Notes under the pieces: model-generated | What the model was told of the DNA's origin: nothing | The model's input: only the letters and a program-made list of their open reading frames with translations | Database searches by the model: none | Assembly (NCBI RefSeq): GCF_001044255.1 | Contig: NZ_JYNX01000035.1 | Coordinates: 12,800 to 76,799 of the forward strand | Reading direction: 5' to 3' | DNA: 64,000 nucleotides | Source: Mycolicibacterium chubuense | GTDB lineage: Bacteria; Actinomycetota; Actinomycetes; Mycobacteriales; Mycobacteriaceae | Made by a program: the position numbers and the translations under genes | Shown: piece by piece, positions 8,446-18,741 of the stretch | How positions within the stretch are numbered: position 1 is the stretch's first letter | Layout of the letters: each line of letters opens with the position of its first letter

Positions 8446-9633
8446 ATGACCGACCCGCTGATCGAGAGTCTGCGACGCGCCGTCGAGCGCGCGCCCGACG
8501 ACGCTCTCCTTCGGCTGCACCTTGCCGAGCAGTTGCTGGCTGCCGGCGCTGTCGACGACGCCATCGCCGAATGCGCGACGGTGCTATCTCAGGATCCAAC
8601 CTGTGGCGAGGCGCGACAGCTGATGGCCCGGTCGGTGACGCCCGCCGAGCCTGCGGCCGGCGGTTTCGACTGGTCGGCCGCTGACCGTGAACTCGACGAG
8701 ATCGTCGCACCGATGTTCGTCGGCGATGAGGCCGGACGGGGCCAGGCGGTGTGTGCCTGGGAGGCGGAGAACGCGGGCGTCACCCTGGCCGACGTGGGCG
8801 GGATGCACACCGTCAAAGACCGTCTGGAGGCAGCGTTTCTCGCGCCCATGCGTAACCCCGAGTTGCGAAAGCTGTACGGCAAGAGCCTGCGCGGCGGTCT
8901 GCTGATGTACGGCCCGCCGGGCTGCGGGAAGACGTTCCTCGCCCGCGCAGTGGCGGGTGAGTTGGGAGCGCGGTTCGTCAGTGTCGGACTGGCCGACGTG
9001 CTGGACATGTACGTCGGCAACTCCGAACGCAACATCGCAGAGCTGTTCGACCTGGTGCGCCGGGAAGCGCCCTGCGTGCTCTTCCTCGACGAGATCGATG
9101 CGCTCGGCCAGAAGCGCAGCGGAACACACAACGCTGCGATGCGCGGTGCCGTCGTCCAGCTGTTGACCGAGCTCGACGGTGTGGCACATCGCAACGACGG
9201 CGTGTTCGTGTTGGCCGCGACCAATCAGCCGTGGGATGTCGATCCCGCACTGCGTCGGCCGGGTCGGTTGGACCGGACGCTGCTGGTGCAACCCCCTGAT
9301 GTCGAAGCACGGGCATCGGTGTTCCGCTACCACCTGCGGCACCGTCCCGTCGCGGGCATCGATCTGGCCCGGTTGGCCAAGGACACCAACGGTTTCTCTG
9401 GTGCCGATATCGCGCATGTCTGCGAGACCGCGTCGGAACGGGCACTGCTCGACAGCGCCCGCAGCGGCGAGGTCCGCATGATCGAGATGCGGGACCTCGT
9501 CGCCGCTCTCAGCGAGGTTCGTCCCTCCATCGGGGAGTGGTTGCAGACCGCACGCAACGTGGTGCTGTTCGCCGACGACGACGGCACCTATGCCGACCTG
9601 CGGACGTACCTGAAGAGGGTCAGGAAGCTGTGA
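8446..9633 (+). CDS. TPR-AAA+ ATPase
   Basis: A 395-residue AAA+ ATPase of the classic Cdc48/FtsH-like clade. Residues 1-60 form helical TPR-like repeats (LIESLRRAVERAPDDALL). Residues about 112-395 form the ATPase, with Walker A GPPGCGKT at 156-163, Walker B VLFLDEID at 211-218, sensor 1 VLAATNQ, and the arginine-finger region RRPGRLDR. The small lid domain carries GFSGADIAHVCETA. The pore loop includes MYVGNSERN. Such proteins remodel or unfold protein partners, usually recruited through the N domain. Its TGA overlaps the GTG of the next TPR-membrane gene by 4 bases, so the two probably form one functional unit at the membrane. It sits between ilvX and the fadD19 operon. No substrate can be inferred. 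Confidence 0.82.
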   Translation: MTDPLIESLRRAVERAPDDALLRLHLAEQLLAAGAVDDAIAECATVLSQDPTCGEARQLMARSVTPAEPAAGGFDWSAADRELDEIVAPMFVGDEAGRGQAVCAWEAENAGVTLADVGGMHTVKDRLEAAFLAPMRNPELRKLYGKSLRGGLLMYGPPGCGKTFLARAVAGELGARFVSVGLADVLDMYVGNSERNIAELFDLVRREAPCVLFLDEIDALGQKRSGTHNAAMRGAVVQLLTELDGVAHRNDGVFVLAATNQPWDVDPALRRPGRLDRTLLVQPPDVEARASVFRYHLRHRPVAGIDLARLAKDTNGFSGADIAHVCETASERALLDSARSGEVRMIEMRDLVAALSEVRPSIGEWLQTARNVVLFADDDGTYADLRTYLKRVRKL

Positions 9634-10691
9634 GCGCCAACAGTTTCGATGATGATGTGGGAGGCGCGCTGATCCGAGCCCATCACCTCATCGAGATCCA
9701 TCGCCCCGACGAAGCGCTGCGCATGCTCGCCGCAGCGTTGGCCGAGGATCCGGACAACCCCGACGTTCTGTGCGCCGCCGCGAGGGCCTCATTGGACTCG
9801 AGCCGCTGTCGAGAGGCCGGCGAACTGGCCACCCGCGCGGCGGCGGCTGCTCCTCGGTGGGAGTATCCGCAGCGGCTGCGCGCAACGGCCCTGCACTTGC
9901 TGGGCTGGTCCGACGAGGCCGCCACCGCAGCGAGGAGAGCGGTCGCCCTCGCGCCCGACACGTGGAACACGCACTACGTACGGGCTTTGGTCTGCTCCAC
10001 CTCGCGGCACTCTTCCCAGGAGGCGTACGCCGCCGCGCGGCGAGCAATCCACCTCGCACCGAACGAGGCGGATACGTGGGCCGTTCTCGGCCACGTCGCC
10101 GTCGAGAACAGAGACCAGGACACCGCGCAGAAAGCACTCGAGAAGGCGCTGTCGCTGGAGCCCAACCACTCCTCGGCACGTAACGATCTCGGTCGCCTCC
10201 ACCTGTTGCGCGACGACCCGGTCGGGGCAGCCGGTCATTTCGCCGGGGCCGTCGCCAGTGACGTACGGTGCCGAGAAGCAGCGCTGAACCTTGAATCCAC
10301 TGTGTCCGCGGCGTTCTCGGACATCATCATCGTTTTCGGCATCGTGCTGGCGCTGATCGAGTGGACCGTCATCGCCATCGGCGCAGACCCGTCGGCGTCC
10401 ACGAGACTGGTGGTGGGCGTCTTCTGCCTTCGTGTCGTCGGCTATCTGCTGATCAAACAGATCGTGCCGCTGTTGCGCGCGCCGCCCGGGCGCTACATGT
10501 TCTCACTGCTTCGTCTGTATCCCGAGCTGATCGCCGCGGGCGCACTGCAGTTCACCGGCTTCGCCCTCCTGACGGCGGTGTGGGCGCTCCCCGGGCGAGC
10601 CTGGCTGTGGTTGACGGCCATCGGTACCGCGGCTCTGTTCGGCAGCGTGCTGCTGCACGTGCGGCACGTACGCGGGCGCCTGTCGACCTGA
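9630..10691 (+). CDS. TPR protein with four C-terminal membrane segments
   Basis: A 353-residue protein with an N-terminal TPR-like solenoid (about residues 10-210, visible repeats ALRMLAAALAEDPDNP, AATAARRAVALAPDTW, AYAAARRAIHLAPNEA, AQKALEKALSLEPNH). This is followed by four hydrophobic segments at about 230-251, 258-282, 298-320 and 324-344. The GTG start overlaps the stop of the AAA ATPase gene and is in the frame that carries the TPR sequence. The arrangement predicts a cytoplasmic TPR scaffold anchored in the membrane that could dock the TPR-AAA ATPase. I do not recognise a named family. It ends 4 bases before the convergent nitronate-monooxygenase-like gene. Confidence 0.75.
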   Translation: MSANSFDDDVGGALIRAHHLIEIHRPDEALRMLAAALAEDPDNPDVLCAAARASLDSSRCREAGELATRAAAAAPRWEYPQRLRATALHLLGWSDEAATAARRAVALAPDTWNTHYVRALVCSTSRHSSQEAYAAARRAIHLAPNEADTWAVLGHVAVENRDQDTAQKALEKALSLEPNHSSARNDLGRLHLLRDDPVGAAGHFAGAVASDVRCREAALNLESTVSAAFSDIIIVFGIVLALIEWTVIAIGADPSASTRLVVGVFCLRVVGYLLIKQIVPLLRAPPGRYMFSLLRLYPELIAAGALQFTGFALLTAVWALPGRAWLWLTAIGTAALFGSVLLHVRHVRGRLST

Positions 10692-10695
10692 CTAC

Positions 10696-11826
10696 TCAGG
10701 CGTCGCGGATGCCGTCCAGACGTTTCGTCGCCTCGTCGAACCCGCTGACCAGTTCCGCGATGATGTCGGCGACGGGGCGGATCTCGTTCATCCGGCCGAC
10801 GATCTGCCCGACCGGCATCGCCACCGCCGTGGGATCGGAGGATTCACTCATCCGCTGATGGGCCTCACTGACGAGGATGTTCTGCAGCGGCATCGGCAGC
10901 GGTTCGGGGGCGCCGTCGGCGTCCCAGGCGTCGGTCCAGCGGCTCTTGAGCAGTCGGGCGGGCTTGCCGGTGTAGATGCGCCGGCGCACCGTGTCGGCGG
11001 AAGTGGCGCTGAGCATGGCCTCCTGGATCACCGAGCGACCCGACTCGAGGCGCACCCCGAGGTCGTACTCGGCCGAGGTGAGGAAGGCCGAGCCCATCCA
11101 GACGCCCTGTGCGCCCAGGGCCAGCGCGGCCGCCACCTGCCGGCCGGTGCCGATGCCGCCCGCGGCGAGCACCGGATTGGGATGGCCGAGGGCGCGCAGT
11201 CCATCCACGACCTCCGGCCACAGCACCATCGAGCCGATCTCGCCGGTGTGTCCGCCGGCCTCGTGGCCCTGGGCGACGACGATGTCGACGCCGTTCTCGG
11301 CATGGCGCAGAGCGTGTTTGGCCGAACCGGCGAGTGCGGCGATGGGCACCCCGGCCTCGTGCACCTGGTCGATGACGTCTTTGGGCGGGGAGCCCAGCGC
11401 GTTGGCGATGAGCTTGATCGGGTGCTTGAGAGCCACCTCGACGTGGCTGCGCGCCACCGAATGCAGCCATCCCAGAACGCCTTCGGAGCGTTCCTCGTCG
11501 GCGGGCAGGGGCGGCACCCCGAGGTCGGCGAGCGTCTTGTCGACGAACTCACGGTGCTCGGCGGGGATGAGCTTGTTGATGTCGACCGACGTGCCCTCGG
11601 TGGGCACCTTCGCCGGCATCACGATGTCGACACCGTACGGCTTGCCGTCGGTGTTGGCGTCCATCCACTGCAGGACGTTCTCGAGATCGTCGGCGTCGTT
11701 GAACCGCACGCAACCCAGCACCCCCAGGCCGCCCGCGCGGGTGACGGCCGCGGCGACCTTCTCCGAGGGGGTGAAGACGAAGATCGGGTAGTCGATGCCG
11801 AAGCGATCGCACAGTTCCGTTCTCAT
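10696..11826 (-). CDS. Nitronate monooxygenase-like flavoprotein (2-nitropropane dioxygenase family)
   Basis: A 376-residue TIM-barrel FMN enzyme. The family signature is VDIVVAQGHEAGGHTGEIGSM, followed by VLAAGGIGTGRQVAAALALGAQGVWMGSAF, which is the phosphate-binding region. The N-terminus (FGIDYPIFVFTPSEKVAAAVTRAGGLGVLG) is typical. Related mycobacterial genes in sterol clusters (for example Rv3553) are annotated as oxidoreductases and some act as enoyl-CoA reductases in steroid breakdown, but that function is inferred here. ATG 11826 overlaps the fadD19 stop (ATGA). The gene is therefore the second member of the fadD19 operon and falls under the KstR operator at 13486-13499. Confidence 0.82.
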   Translation of the reverse strand: MRTELCDRFGIDYPIFVFTPSEKVAAAVTRAGGLGVLGCVRFNDADDLENVLQWMDANTDGKPYGVDIVMPAKVPTEGTSVDINKLIPAEHREFVDKTLADLGVPPLPADEERSEGVLGWLHSVARSHVEVALKHPIKLIANALGSPPKDVIDQVHEAGVPIAALAGSAKHALRHAENGVDIVVAQGHEAGGHTGEIGSMVLWPEVVDGLRALGHPNPVLAAGGIGTGRQVAAALALGAQGVWMGSAFLTSAEYDLGVRLESGRSVIQEAMLSATSADTVRRRIYTGKPARLLKSRWTDAWDADGAPEPLPMPLQNILVSEAHQRMSESSDPTAVAMPVGQIVGRMNEIRPVADIIAELVSGFDEATKRLDGIRDA

Positions 11827-13475
11827 GACTGCGCCGCCGCATGCTTCTCGTGCACCTCGTCGGCGGGCCTCTGTTCGGTCACGTCCTTGGCCCACCGGTA
11901 GTCGGGTTTGCCTGCGGGCGAGCGCTTCACCTCGTCGACCAGCCACAGGCTGCGCGGCACCTTGTAGCCGGCGATCTCGCTGCGCACAAAGGCATCCAGG
12001 TCGGCCAGCGTCGGGCGGGTGCCCTCGCGGGCGTGCACGACGGCGGCCACGTGCTGACCGAAGCGGGGATCCGGGACGCCGACCACCAGCGCGTCGAACA
12101 CGTCGGGGTGACCCTTGAGCGCGGCCTCCACCTCTTCGGGGTAGATCTTCTCGCCGCCGCTGTTGATCGACACCGAGCCGCGGCCCAGCATCGTCACGGT
12201 GCCGTCGGCCTCCACCTCGGCGTAATCGCCGGGGATCGCGTAGCGCACGCCGTTGATGGTCTTGAACGTCTCCGCCGTCTTCTTCTCGTCTTTGAAGTAG
12301 CCGACCGGGATGTGGCCGCGCTTGGCGATGATGCCGCGCTTACCCGAGCCCGGCACGACCTCGTTGCCGTCCTCGTCGAGGACGACGGTGTTCTTGTCGA
12401 TCGTCACCCGCGGTCCGCCGGTGTGCGACTCACCCTTGGCCACCACGCTGGTGCCGCCGAAACCCGTCTCCGAGGAGCCGATCGAGTCGGTGATGATGCG
12501 GTTGGGCAGCAGCTCGAGGAACTTCTCCTTGATGCTGGTGGAGAACAGCGCGGCGGTGCTGGCGAGCAGGAACAGGCTCGACAGGTCGTACTCGTTGCCG
12601 GCGTCCTGATGGGCGAGCAACGCGTCGAGCAGCGGCCGGGCCATCGCGTCGCCGGTGAAGAACAGCAGGTTCACCTTGTGCTCGTGGATGGTGCGCCACA
12701 CTGCGTCGGCGTCGAATTCCGGTACCAGCACGGTGGTCTGGCCGGAGAACAGCGCCATCCAGGTGGCCGACTGCGTGGCGCCGTGGATCATCGGCGGGAT
12801 CGGGTAGCGGACCATCGGCCCGTTCTCGGCCGCCTGCTTGGCCAGGCCGTACTCGTCGGCGATCGGCTCGCCGGTCGCGAAGTCGGTGCCGCCGAACAGG
12901 ACTCGGTAGATGTCCTCGTGGCGCCACATGACGCCCTTGGGGAACCCGGTGGTGCCGCCGGTGTAGAGCAGGTAGATGTCGTCCTCGCTGCGCGGGCCGA
13001 AGTCCCGCTCGGGGGAGCCCTCCGCGAGCGCGGCGTAGAACTCGACACCGCCGTACCGCTGGTAGTCCTCGTCGGTCCCGTCTTCGACGACGAGGATGGT
13101 CTTCACGTTCGGGGTCTCCGGGAGGACGTTGGCCACCCGGTCGGCGTAGCGGCGCTCGTGCACGAGCGCCACCATGTCGGAGTTGTCGAACAGGTACTTG
13201 AGCTCACCCTCGACGTACCGGAAGTTGACGTTGACCAGGATCGCGCCGGCCTTGACGATGCCGAGCATCGCGATGACGATCTCGATGCGGTTGCGGCAGT
13301 ACAGCCCGACCTTGTCGTCCTTCGTGACGCCGTGGTCGAGCAGGTAGTGCGCGAGCCGGTTCGACTTCTCCTCGAGCTCGGCGTACGTCAGCTTCTCGTC
13401 GCCCGAGATCAGGGCGACGCGGTCAGGCACGGCGTCGATGGCGTGCTCGGCGAGATCGGCGATGTTCAGGGCCAC
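11823..13475 (-). CDS. fadD19: Steroid-CoA ligase FadD19
   Basis: A 550-residue ANL-superfamily ligase matching FadD19 (Rv3515c, about 548 residues). FadD19 activates C26/C27 sterol carboxylic acids with intact side chains and is required for C-24 branched sterols in Rhodococcus. Motifs are the phosphate loop LLYTGGTTGFPKGVMWRHED, DSIGSSETGFGG, IPGDYAEVEADG, VSINSGGEKIYPEEVE and the C-terminal PAGKPDYRWAK lysine. The GTG start at 13475 has no ribosome-binding site. The KstR operator begins 11 bases upstream, so the transcript may be leaderless and KstR-repressed. It is divergent from echA19 and overlaps the flavoprotein gene downstream. Confidence 0.92.
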   Translation of the reverse strand: MALNIADLAEHAIDAVPDRVALISGDEKLTYAELEEKSNRLAHYLLDHGVTKDDKVGLYCRNRIEIVIAMLGIVKAGAILVNVNFRYVEGELKYLFDNSDMVALVHERRYADRVANVLPETPNVKTILVVEDGTDEDYQRYGGVEFYAALAEGSPERDFGPRSEDDIYLLYTGGTTGFPKGVMWRHEDIYRVLFGGTDFATGEPIADEYGLAKQAAENGPMVRYPIPPMIHGATQSATWMALFSGQTTVLVPEFDADAVWRTIHEHKVNLLFFTGDAMARPLLDALLAHQDAGNEYDLSSLFLLASTAALFSTSIKEKFLELLPNRIITDSIGSSETGFGGTSVVAKGESHTGGPRVTIDKNTVVLDEDGNEVVPGSGKRGIIAKRGHIPVGYFKDEKKTAETFKTINGVRYAIPGDYAEVEADGTVTMLGRGSVSINSGGEKIYPEEVEAALKGHPDVFDALVVGVPDPRFGQHVAAVVHAREGTRPTLADLDAFVRSEIAGYKVPRSLWLVDEVKRSPAGKPDYRWAKDVTEQRPADEVHEKHAAAQS

Positions 13476-13485
13476 GGCTCTAAAT

Positions 13486-13499
13486 TAGAACGTGTTACA
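13486..13499. promoter_or_regulatory. KstR operator, fadD19/echA19
   Basis: TAGAACGTGTTACA fits the KstR consensus TNNAACNNGTTNNA at every defined position. It lies between the divergent starts of fadD19 (13475) and echA19 (13544) and probably controls both. Confidence 0.88.
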
Positions 13500-13543
13500 T
13501 TTCCAGACAAGTCGCTGTCTTCGATGCGGAAAGGCGGACACCC

Positions 13544-14344
13544 GTGAGCGAACCCCAGAAGCAGCCCGATTGCCTCGTTGAGCAGCGCGGACACACGCTG
13601 ATCGTGACGATGAACCGACCCGAGGCGCGCAACGCGCTCTCCGGCGAGATGCTCTCGATCATGGTCGAGTCCTGGGACCGCGTCGACAACGATCCGGAGA
13701 TCCGCACCTGCATCCTCACCGGCGCGGGCGGCTACTTCTGCGCGGGCATGGACCTCAAGGCCGCGTCGGCCAAGCCGCCGGGCGATTCGTTCAAGGACGG
13801 CAGCTACGACCCGTCGCGCATCGACGGTCTGCTCAAGGGCCGGCGGCTGAAGAAGCCGTTGATCGCGGCGGTCGAGGGGCCGGCGATCGCGGGCGGCACC
13901 GAGATCCTGCAGGGCACCGACATCCGGGTGGCCGGGGAGAGCGCGAAGTTCGGCATCTCCGAGGCGAAGTGGAGCCTGTACCCGATGGGCGGCTCGGCGG
14001 TGCGGCTGGTGCGCCAGATTCCCTACACGATCGCGTGCGATCTGCTGCTGACCGGCCGCCACATCACCGCGGCCGAGGCGCTGTCCTACGGCTTGATCGG
14101 CTACGTGGTGCCCGACGGCAGCGCGCTGGACAAGGCGCTCGAGATCGCCGAGGTGATCAACAACAACGGGCCGCTCGCGGTGCAGGCGATCCTGAAGACC
14201 ATCCGCGAGACCGAGGGCATGCACGAGGAAGAGGCGTTCAAGCCCGACACCGCCAACGGCATCCCGGTGTTCCTCTCCGAGGACGCCAAGGAGGGCCCGC
14301 GGGCGTTCAAGGAGAAGCGCGCCCCGAACTTCCAGATGAAGTAG
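13544..14344 (+). CDS. echA19: Enoyl-CoA hydratase EchA19
   Basis: A 266-residue crotonase-fold hydratase. The oxyanion-hole region is [13 protein letters not shown] near residue 66, and the second active-site helix segment is [20 protein letters not shown]. In M. tuberculosis EchA19 hydrates unsaturated steroid side-chain CoA esters during beta-oxidation. GTG 13544 is preceded by AAAGGCGG with good spacing. It is divergent from fadD19 across the KstR operator. Downstream is a strong inverted repeat (14351-14400) that separates it from the convergent giant regulator gene. Confidence 0.92.
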   Translation: MSEPQKQPDCLVEQRGHTLIVTMNRPEARNALSGEMLSIMVESWDRVDNDPEIRTCILTGAGGYFCAGMDLKAASAKPPGDSFKDGSYDPSRIDGLLKGRRLKKPLIAAVEGPAIAGGTEILQGTDIRVAGESAKFGISEAKWSLYPMGGSAVRLVRQIPYTIACDLLLTGRHITAAEALSYGLIGYVVPDGSALDKALEIAEVINNNGPLAVQAILKTIRETEGMHEEEAFKPDTANGIPVFLSEDAKEGPRAFKEKRAPNFQMK

Positions 14345-14350
14345 CCGCTG

Positions 14351-14400
14351 GTGTGCGTCCAGATCGCGATTCCGAGCGACATCGCGATCTGGGCGCACAC
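14351..14400. terminator. 50-bp inverted repeat, likely bidirectional terminator; copy 1
   Basis: Two 20-base arms (left GTGTGCGTCCAGATCGCGAT) separated by 10 bases pair with one mismatch. The element lies between the convergent stops of echA19 (14344) and the giant regulator (14407), so it fits a factor-independent, two-way terminator lacking a long T tract. A related copy with the same left arm lies at 22675-22724. Confidence 0.7.
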
Positions 14401-14406
14401 TCGGCG

Positions 14407-17400
14407 TCATTCGCCGTGGAGTTCGGCTGCATATCTGGCATCGAGTTCGGCGTAGGCGGCGTCGAGATCATCGACCTCGAAGATCACCGTCGCGGTCATG
14501 CGACCTCTGTCATCGACCTCGGTGAGCGCCAACATGTCGGTGTGGACCTGGTTGGAATCGACATCTCTCTGCCGGAGACTGGTGCGCGAGAGCACGAGAA
14601 GCCTGCCCCTGGTCGCAACGACGGTGAAAGTCACATCAGTGAGTCCCAGTTCGGTGAAAGCCCGAAGATCCTCTATCTCGGCATCTCGACCCTCCCGGAA
14701 TCCAGCACCCACCACGCGGCGGCGATCGTCCAGGGTGAATCCGCTATGAATAACGTCCGTCACGGCATCAAGATCTCGGCACCGAAAGGACTTCACGAAC
14801 CGCTCCACTGTTCTGCTCGCCAGGTTCTGCGCCGCCGTTCGTCCGCCGAGCTCGTCGAACCTGGCGAGCGCAGTATCCAGATCTCGCTCGTCGAACAGCT
14901 CGCAGCGGTTGATCGCATCGCCGTCGAAGGTGAGGAGAGCGACCTCGCGCCACTCCGCCTCAAAGCCCTGCCCGGATGTGCCACGTTCGGTATGAGTGAA
15001 AACTGCTCCGAGATCGCTCAGCCGATGCACGGCCACGATGCGAGTACGGACATCGGGCACCACCTCCCACATCGCACTGACGTAAGTGTTCATCTCGCCG
15101 ATCGCGGATCCGACGCCAAGACGGTGGTCGATGTTCACCCAGTCCGGCGTCGTCTTCGACAACTCCTTCCGGTTGAACGCCGCGTACGTCTGGGTCACCA
15201 GAGACCAGATGTCCGCGTACGGCGCTCCCTCACCTGTCATGAACCGTGCATCGAGCTCGAACAGGGCGGCGTCGACGTCGTCTGGATCGAACAGCACCCC
15301 TGCCTGACATCGGTCGTGTTCATCGATCTCGCAGACGATCAGCAGTTCGAGGCCGAATGCATCCTGTCGCTGGTCGCCGGAGACTCGCGTGTACATCAAC
15401 GCCAGTTGCTGTCCGCGGGTGGCGATGACGCGACATTCGGCGTTTCTGACTCCCACGTCGGCCGCCGCCCGCATGCTCGCAGTTTGAGCGTCGAGACCGC
15501 GTCGAACGCCATCACTGACGACTCGACGGCGATCGTCGGTGTAGATGTCGGCGGCCGAGATCTCCGTCATCCCTTCCCAGTCGCCCTCGACCAGACACGC
15601 GTTATATCTCTGGAAGAGTCGACTTGCCCGGTTGTCGCCGCACGAGGCGCTGAGTTCGTCGAAATGGGCGAGTGCGGACCCCACGTCCGGCTCCTCGAAG
15701 CGGTTGCTGCACAGGACTGTGTCACCCCGGACGATGGAGGTGCAGACCTTGCGCGACGTCGTCTGGCCCACGGGGTCGCGAGCGACGGAGGTGTACACCG
15801 CGCCGAGATCACTCAGCCGATGCACGGCCTCGATATACGTCGTCAAGGGAACGGCCTGTGTGATCGCAGTCCACACCGTCGCGTGAGCGGCCGCCTCGCC
15901 GGCGACGAACCGAGCGTCGAGCTCCGTCAGCGCAGCATCGAAATCGTCTGGATCGAAGGCGTCGCCACGGACGATGCGCCCGCCGGAATTCACCTCGACA
16001 ACGTTGAGGACCTCGAAACCGAACGCATCGGGTCCTGCACCACCCGATACGCGCTGACTGAAGAGGACCAGGTGATCACCACGGGTCGCGATGACACGTG
16101 GCTCGAAATTGGTCACTCCGACAGCTGCGATGGCCCTGATGTCGGCGATCATGGAGTCTCGGCCACGTTGCACTCCCCCATTGACGACCCGGCGTCGATC
16201 GTGGTGGACATGTTCTTCCACGAGGAGCGCTGACATCGCGTTCCAGTCGTGTGCCCTGTACATCGCCAGCCAGCGTTCGTAGGTTCGGCTGGCCGTGTTG
16301 TGGATCTCCCCCATAGCGCCGGTCACTTCGTCGAAACGTGCCAGTGCCATGTCTACGTCGTCCTCGTCGAACATCTCGCAGCGGTCGAAAAGGTCGCCCT
16401 CGACAGTGAGAAGGTCGACCATTCGCCATTCGAGACCAACCCCTTCCGGCGAGAATCCGGTTGCCACATGGGTGATGACCGCGCCCCGCTCGTTCAGTCG
16501 GTGAACGGTTTCCACGTACAGGCGGTTGTTCTCCGTGTCCTGCAAAGCGACCGCCAGGTACGCCTTGAGATCACCCGATCTGAGTCCCGCTCCAGACCGA
16601 TGGTCGACGTCGGCGAAATGTATTGTCGTCGGGGAAACCTCACGCCTGTGCCGAGCCGAGAACCCTTGCGCGACGACCGAGAATGTCCGCGCGAACGGTG
16701 CAGCCTCGCCTGCCAAGTATCGCGCGTCCAGCTCGGCGATCGCGGCGTCGAAGTCATCGAGATCGAACATGACGAGTGCCGAGAGCCTCCCGTCAGCATG
16801 AATCTCCGCGATACCGAGCCACTCAGCGCGAAATGTCGCACCAGAATGTCGTGAATCGAACCATTCGACCCGCAGCAGGGCGAGATGATTTCCGCGCGTG
16901 GCAATCTCGACCCAGGCCAGGTCGTCGAAACCCACGTCCGCGGCGGTCTGCAGACCATGTACCTCGGCTTGTCGACCGCGCCGAATCCCGCCGTTCACCG
17001 TCCGACGGCGATCGTCGAGGGTGAAGCCATCGGCCAGCATCGTCCCTATGGCTTCCCAGTCTCGGAGCACGAAGTTTTGCCGAAAGCGCTCCGCCCATCG
17101 GCTCGTCTCGCTGCGGAGCAGTGGCGTACCTGGCGTGAGCTCATCGAATCGCGCGATCGCGCTGTCGAGGTCGTCCGCGTCGAACAGCTCGCTGCGGGTG
17201 ACGAGGTCGCCTTCCACCGTCAACATGTTGACGTCCCGCCACTCCGCCTCGAAGCCGGCGTTCGAGGTTCCCCTCGCGGCGTGCGTCACGACGGCGCCTG
17301 CTTCTGTCAAACGGTGTACCGCTTCGACGTAGATCCTGGTATCCGGTGAGTCGGCCCACGCTGCCGACAGGTATGCAGTCATCTCGCCTGAGGCGAATGC

Positions 17401-18741
17401 TGCAGCTCGACGGTGGTCGACGTTCGACCAACCCGGAGACGTCGGGGCTACCTCACGCCGGTTGAACGCGGCGTAGGCGCCTGCGATGACCGACCATGCG
17501 CGCGCGAAAGGTGCAGCCTCACCTGCCAAATATCTCGCATCGAGCTCGACGATTGCGGCATCGAGGTCGTCGACTTCGAAGGCAGCGAACCCCGTCATCT
17601 CACCGGACTCACCGACCTCGGCGAGGTGGAGGACCTCGGTGGAGAAGGCGTCGGGTCGCACGTCGCGACCACCGAAGTGAGCACGCACCAGTGCCAGACG
17701 ACCTCCCCGGGTGGCGAGAATCGTCGACGTCGCCTCGGTGACGCCGAGATCCGCGAGAACCCGGACGTGTTTGATCGCAGCGTCACGACCGACCCGACCC
17801 GACCCCACGACGCGCCGAGCATCGTCTGCGACGAAGTCGTCCGCCAGGGTCGCGGCCAACCCCTCCCGATCGCCGGTGACCATGCATGCGTTGAAGCGCT
17901 GGTAGCACCGGGTTGCCTCGTTCTCCAGCGACCGCTGCGGCCGACTCAGCTCGGCGAACCGCGCCAGCGCCTCCTCGAGGTCACTCTCATCGAACACCTC
18001 GGTCCGCGCGATCAACCTTCCTTCGAAGAGGATCACACCGATCGATCGCCACTCGGCTTCGAATCCCTGGGGGGATGACCCCGTGGTGACTGTGGTGATG
18101 ACGGCCGCACAATCCGAGAGTCGATGGACAGCCTCGACGTACATCTCGATGCCGGGCGTATCCAGTGCCGATTCCCGCACGTAGGCCTTCATGTCTTCCG
18201 GCGCCGACGTTGCGCCCGAACGATGGTCGACGCCCACGAAATCAGCGGTGATAGGCCAGGTTCCGTGGATCTTGAGGAAGGCGCAGCCCTCGACGATGAT
18301 CGTCCAGGCCTCTGTATGCGCGCTCGCCTCGCCGGCGGCGTAGCGGGCGTCGAGTTCGGCGAAGGCGTCATCGCGGTCATCGATGTCGAAGAGGACGCGG
18401 GCCGTCATCCGATTCTCGCGGTTGACTTCCACCACGCCGAGCATCTCGGTGCAGAACGCCTCCGGTCGCTGATCTCTCCCCGACAAACGGATGCGCACCA
18501 ATGCCAGTCGCTCACCCCGAACGGCGATCACGGTCGACGCCGCGGTGTGTGTACCGAGTTCCGCGGTAGCCCGCATGTCCGCCACCTTCGCGTCACGGCC
18601 TCGTCGCACTCCGGCATTCACGATGTGGCGGCGATCGTCGGCGAATAGATCGTCGTCAAGAAGTTCGGCCATCGAGACCCAATCACGGTTCGCAAAACAG
18701 CTCTGGAATCGTGCGTCGACTCGACTGGCTGCGTTGTCGAG
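14407..18741 (-). repeat. Coding tandem repeat: 11 SnoaL/NTF2-like half-units
   Basis: Within the giant gene, units begin near residues 1293, 1566, 1835, 2107, 2329 and 2598, each at an (N/S)xxSR or NEATR motif. The A half carries DDRRRVVxxGxRRGRDA, ATRGxxLALxR and ELDARYxAGEA. The B half carries AFNRRE, VDHR, YVEAVHRLS, GFEAEWR and FDExDLDxALARFDEL. Unit 4 is about 50 residues short in its B half (it lacks the AFNRRE-VDHR part), and unit 6 has only the A half. The repeats are diverged at DNA level, so the array is old rather than a recent slippage product. Confidence 0.85.

Noticed and set aside
11841-13547. 568-codon plus-strand open frame opposite fadD19
   Set aside because: Antisense shadow produced by high GC; composition is Arg/Gly/Val-rich without motifs, and fadD19 on the other strand has full family motifs.
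13969-16233. 754-codon plus-strand open frame overlapping echA19 and the giant gene
   Set aside because: It is out of frame with echA19, crosses the hairpin, and mirrors the repeat structure of the giant gene on the opposite strand.
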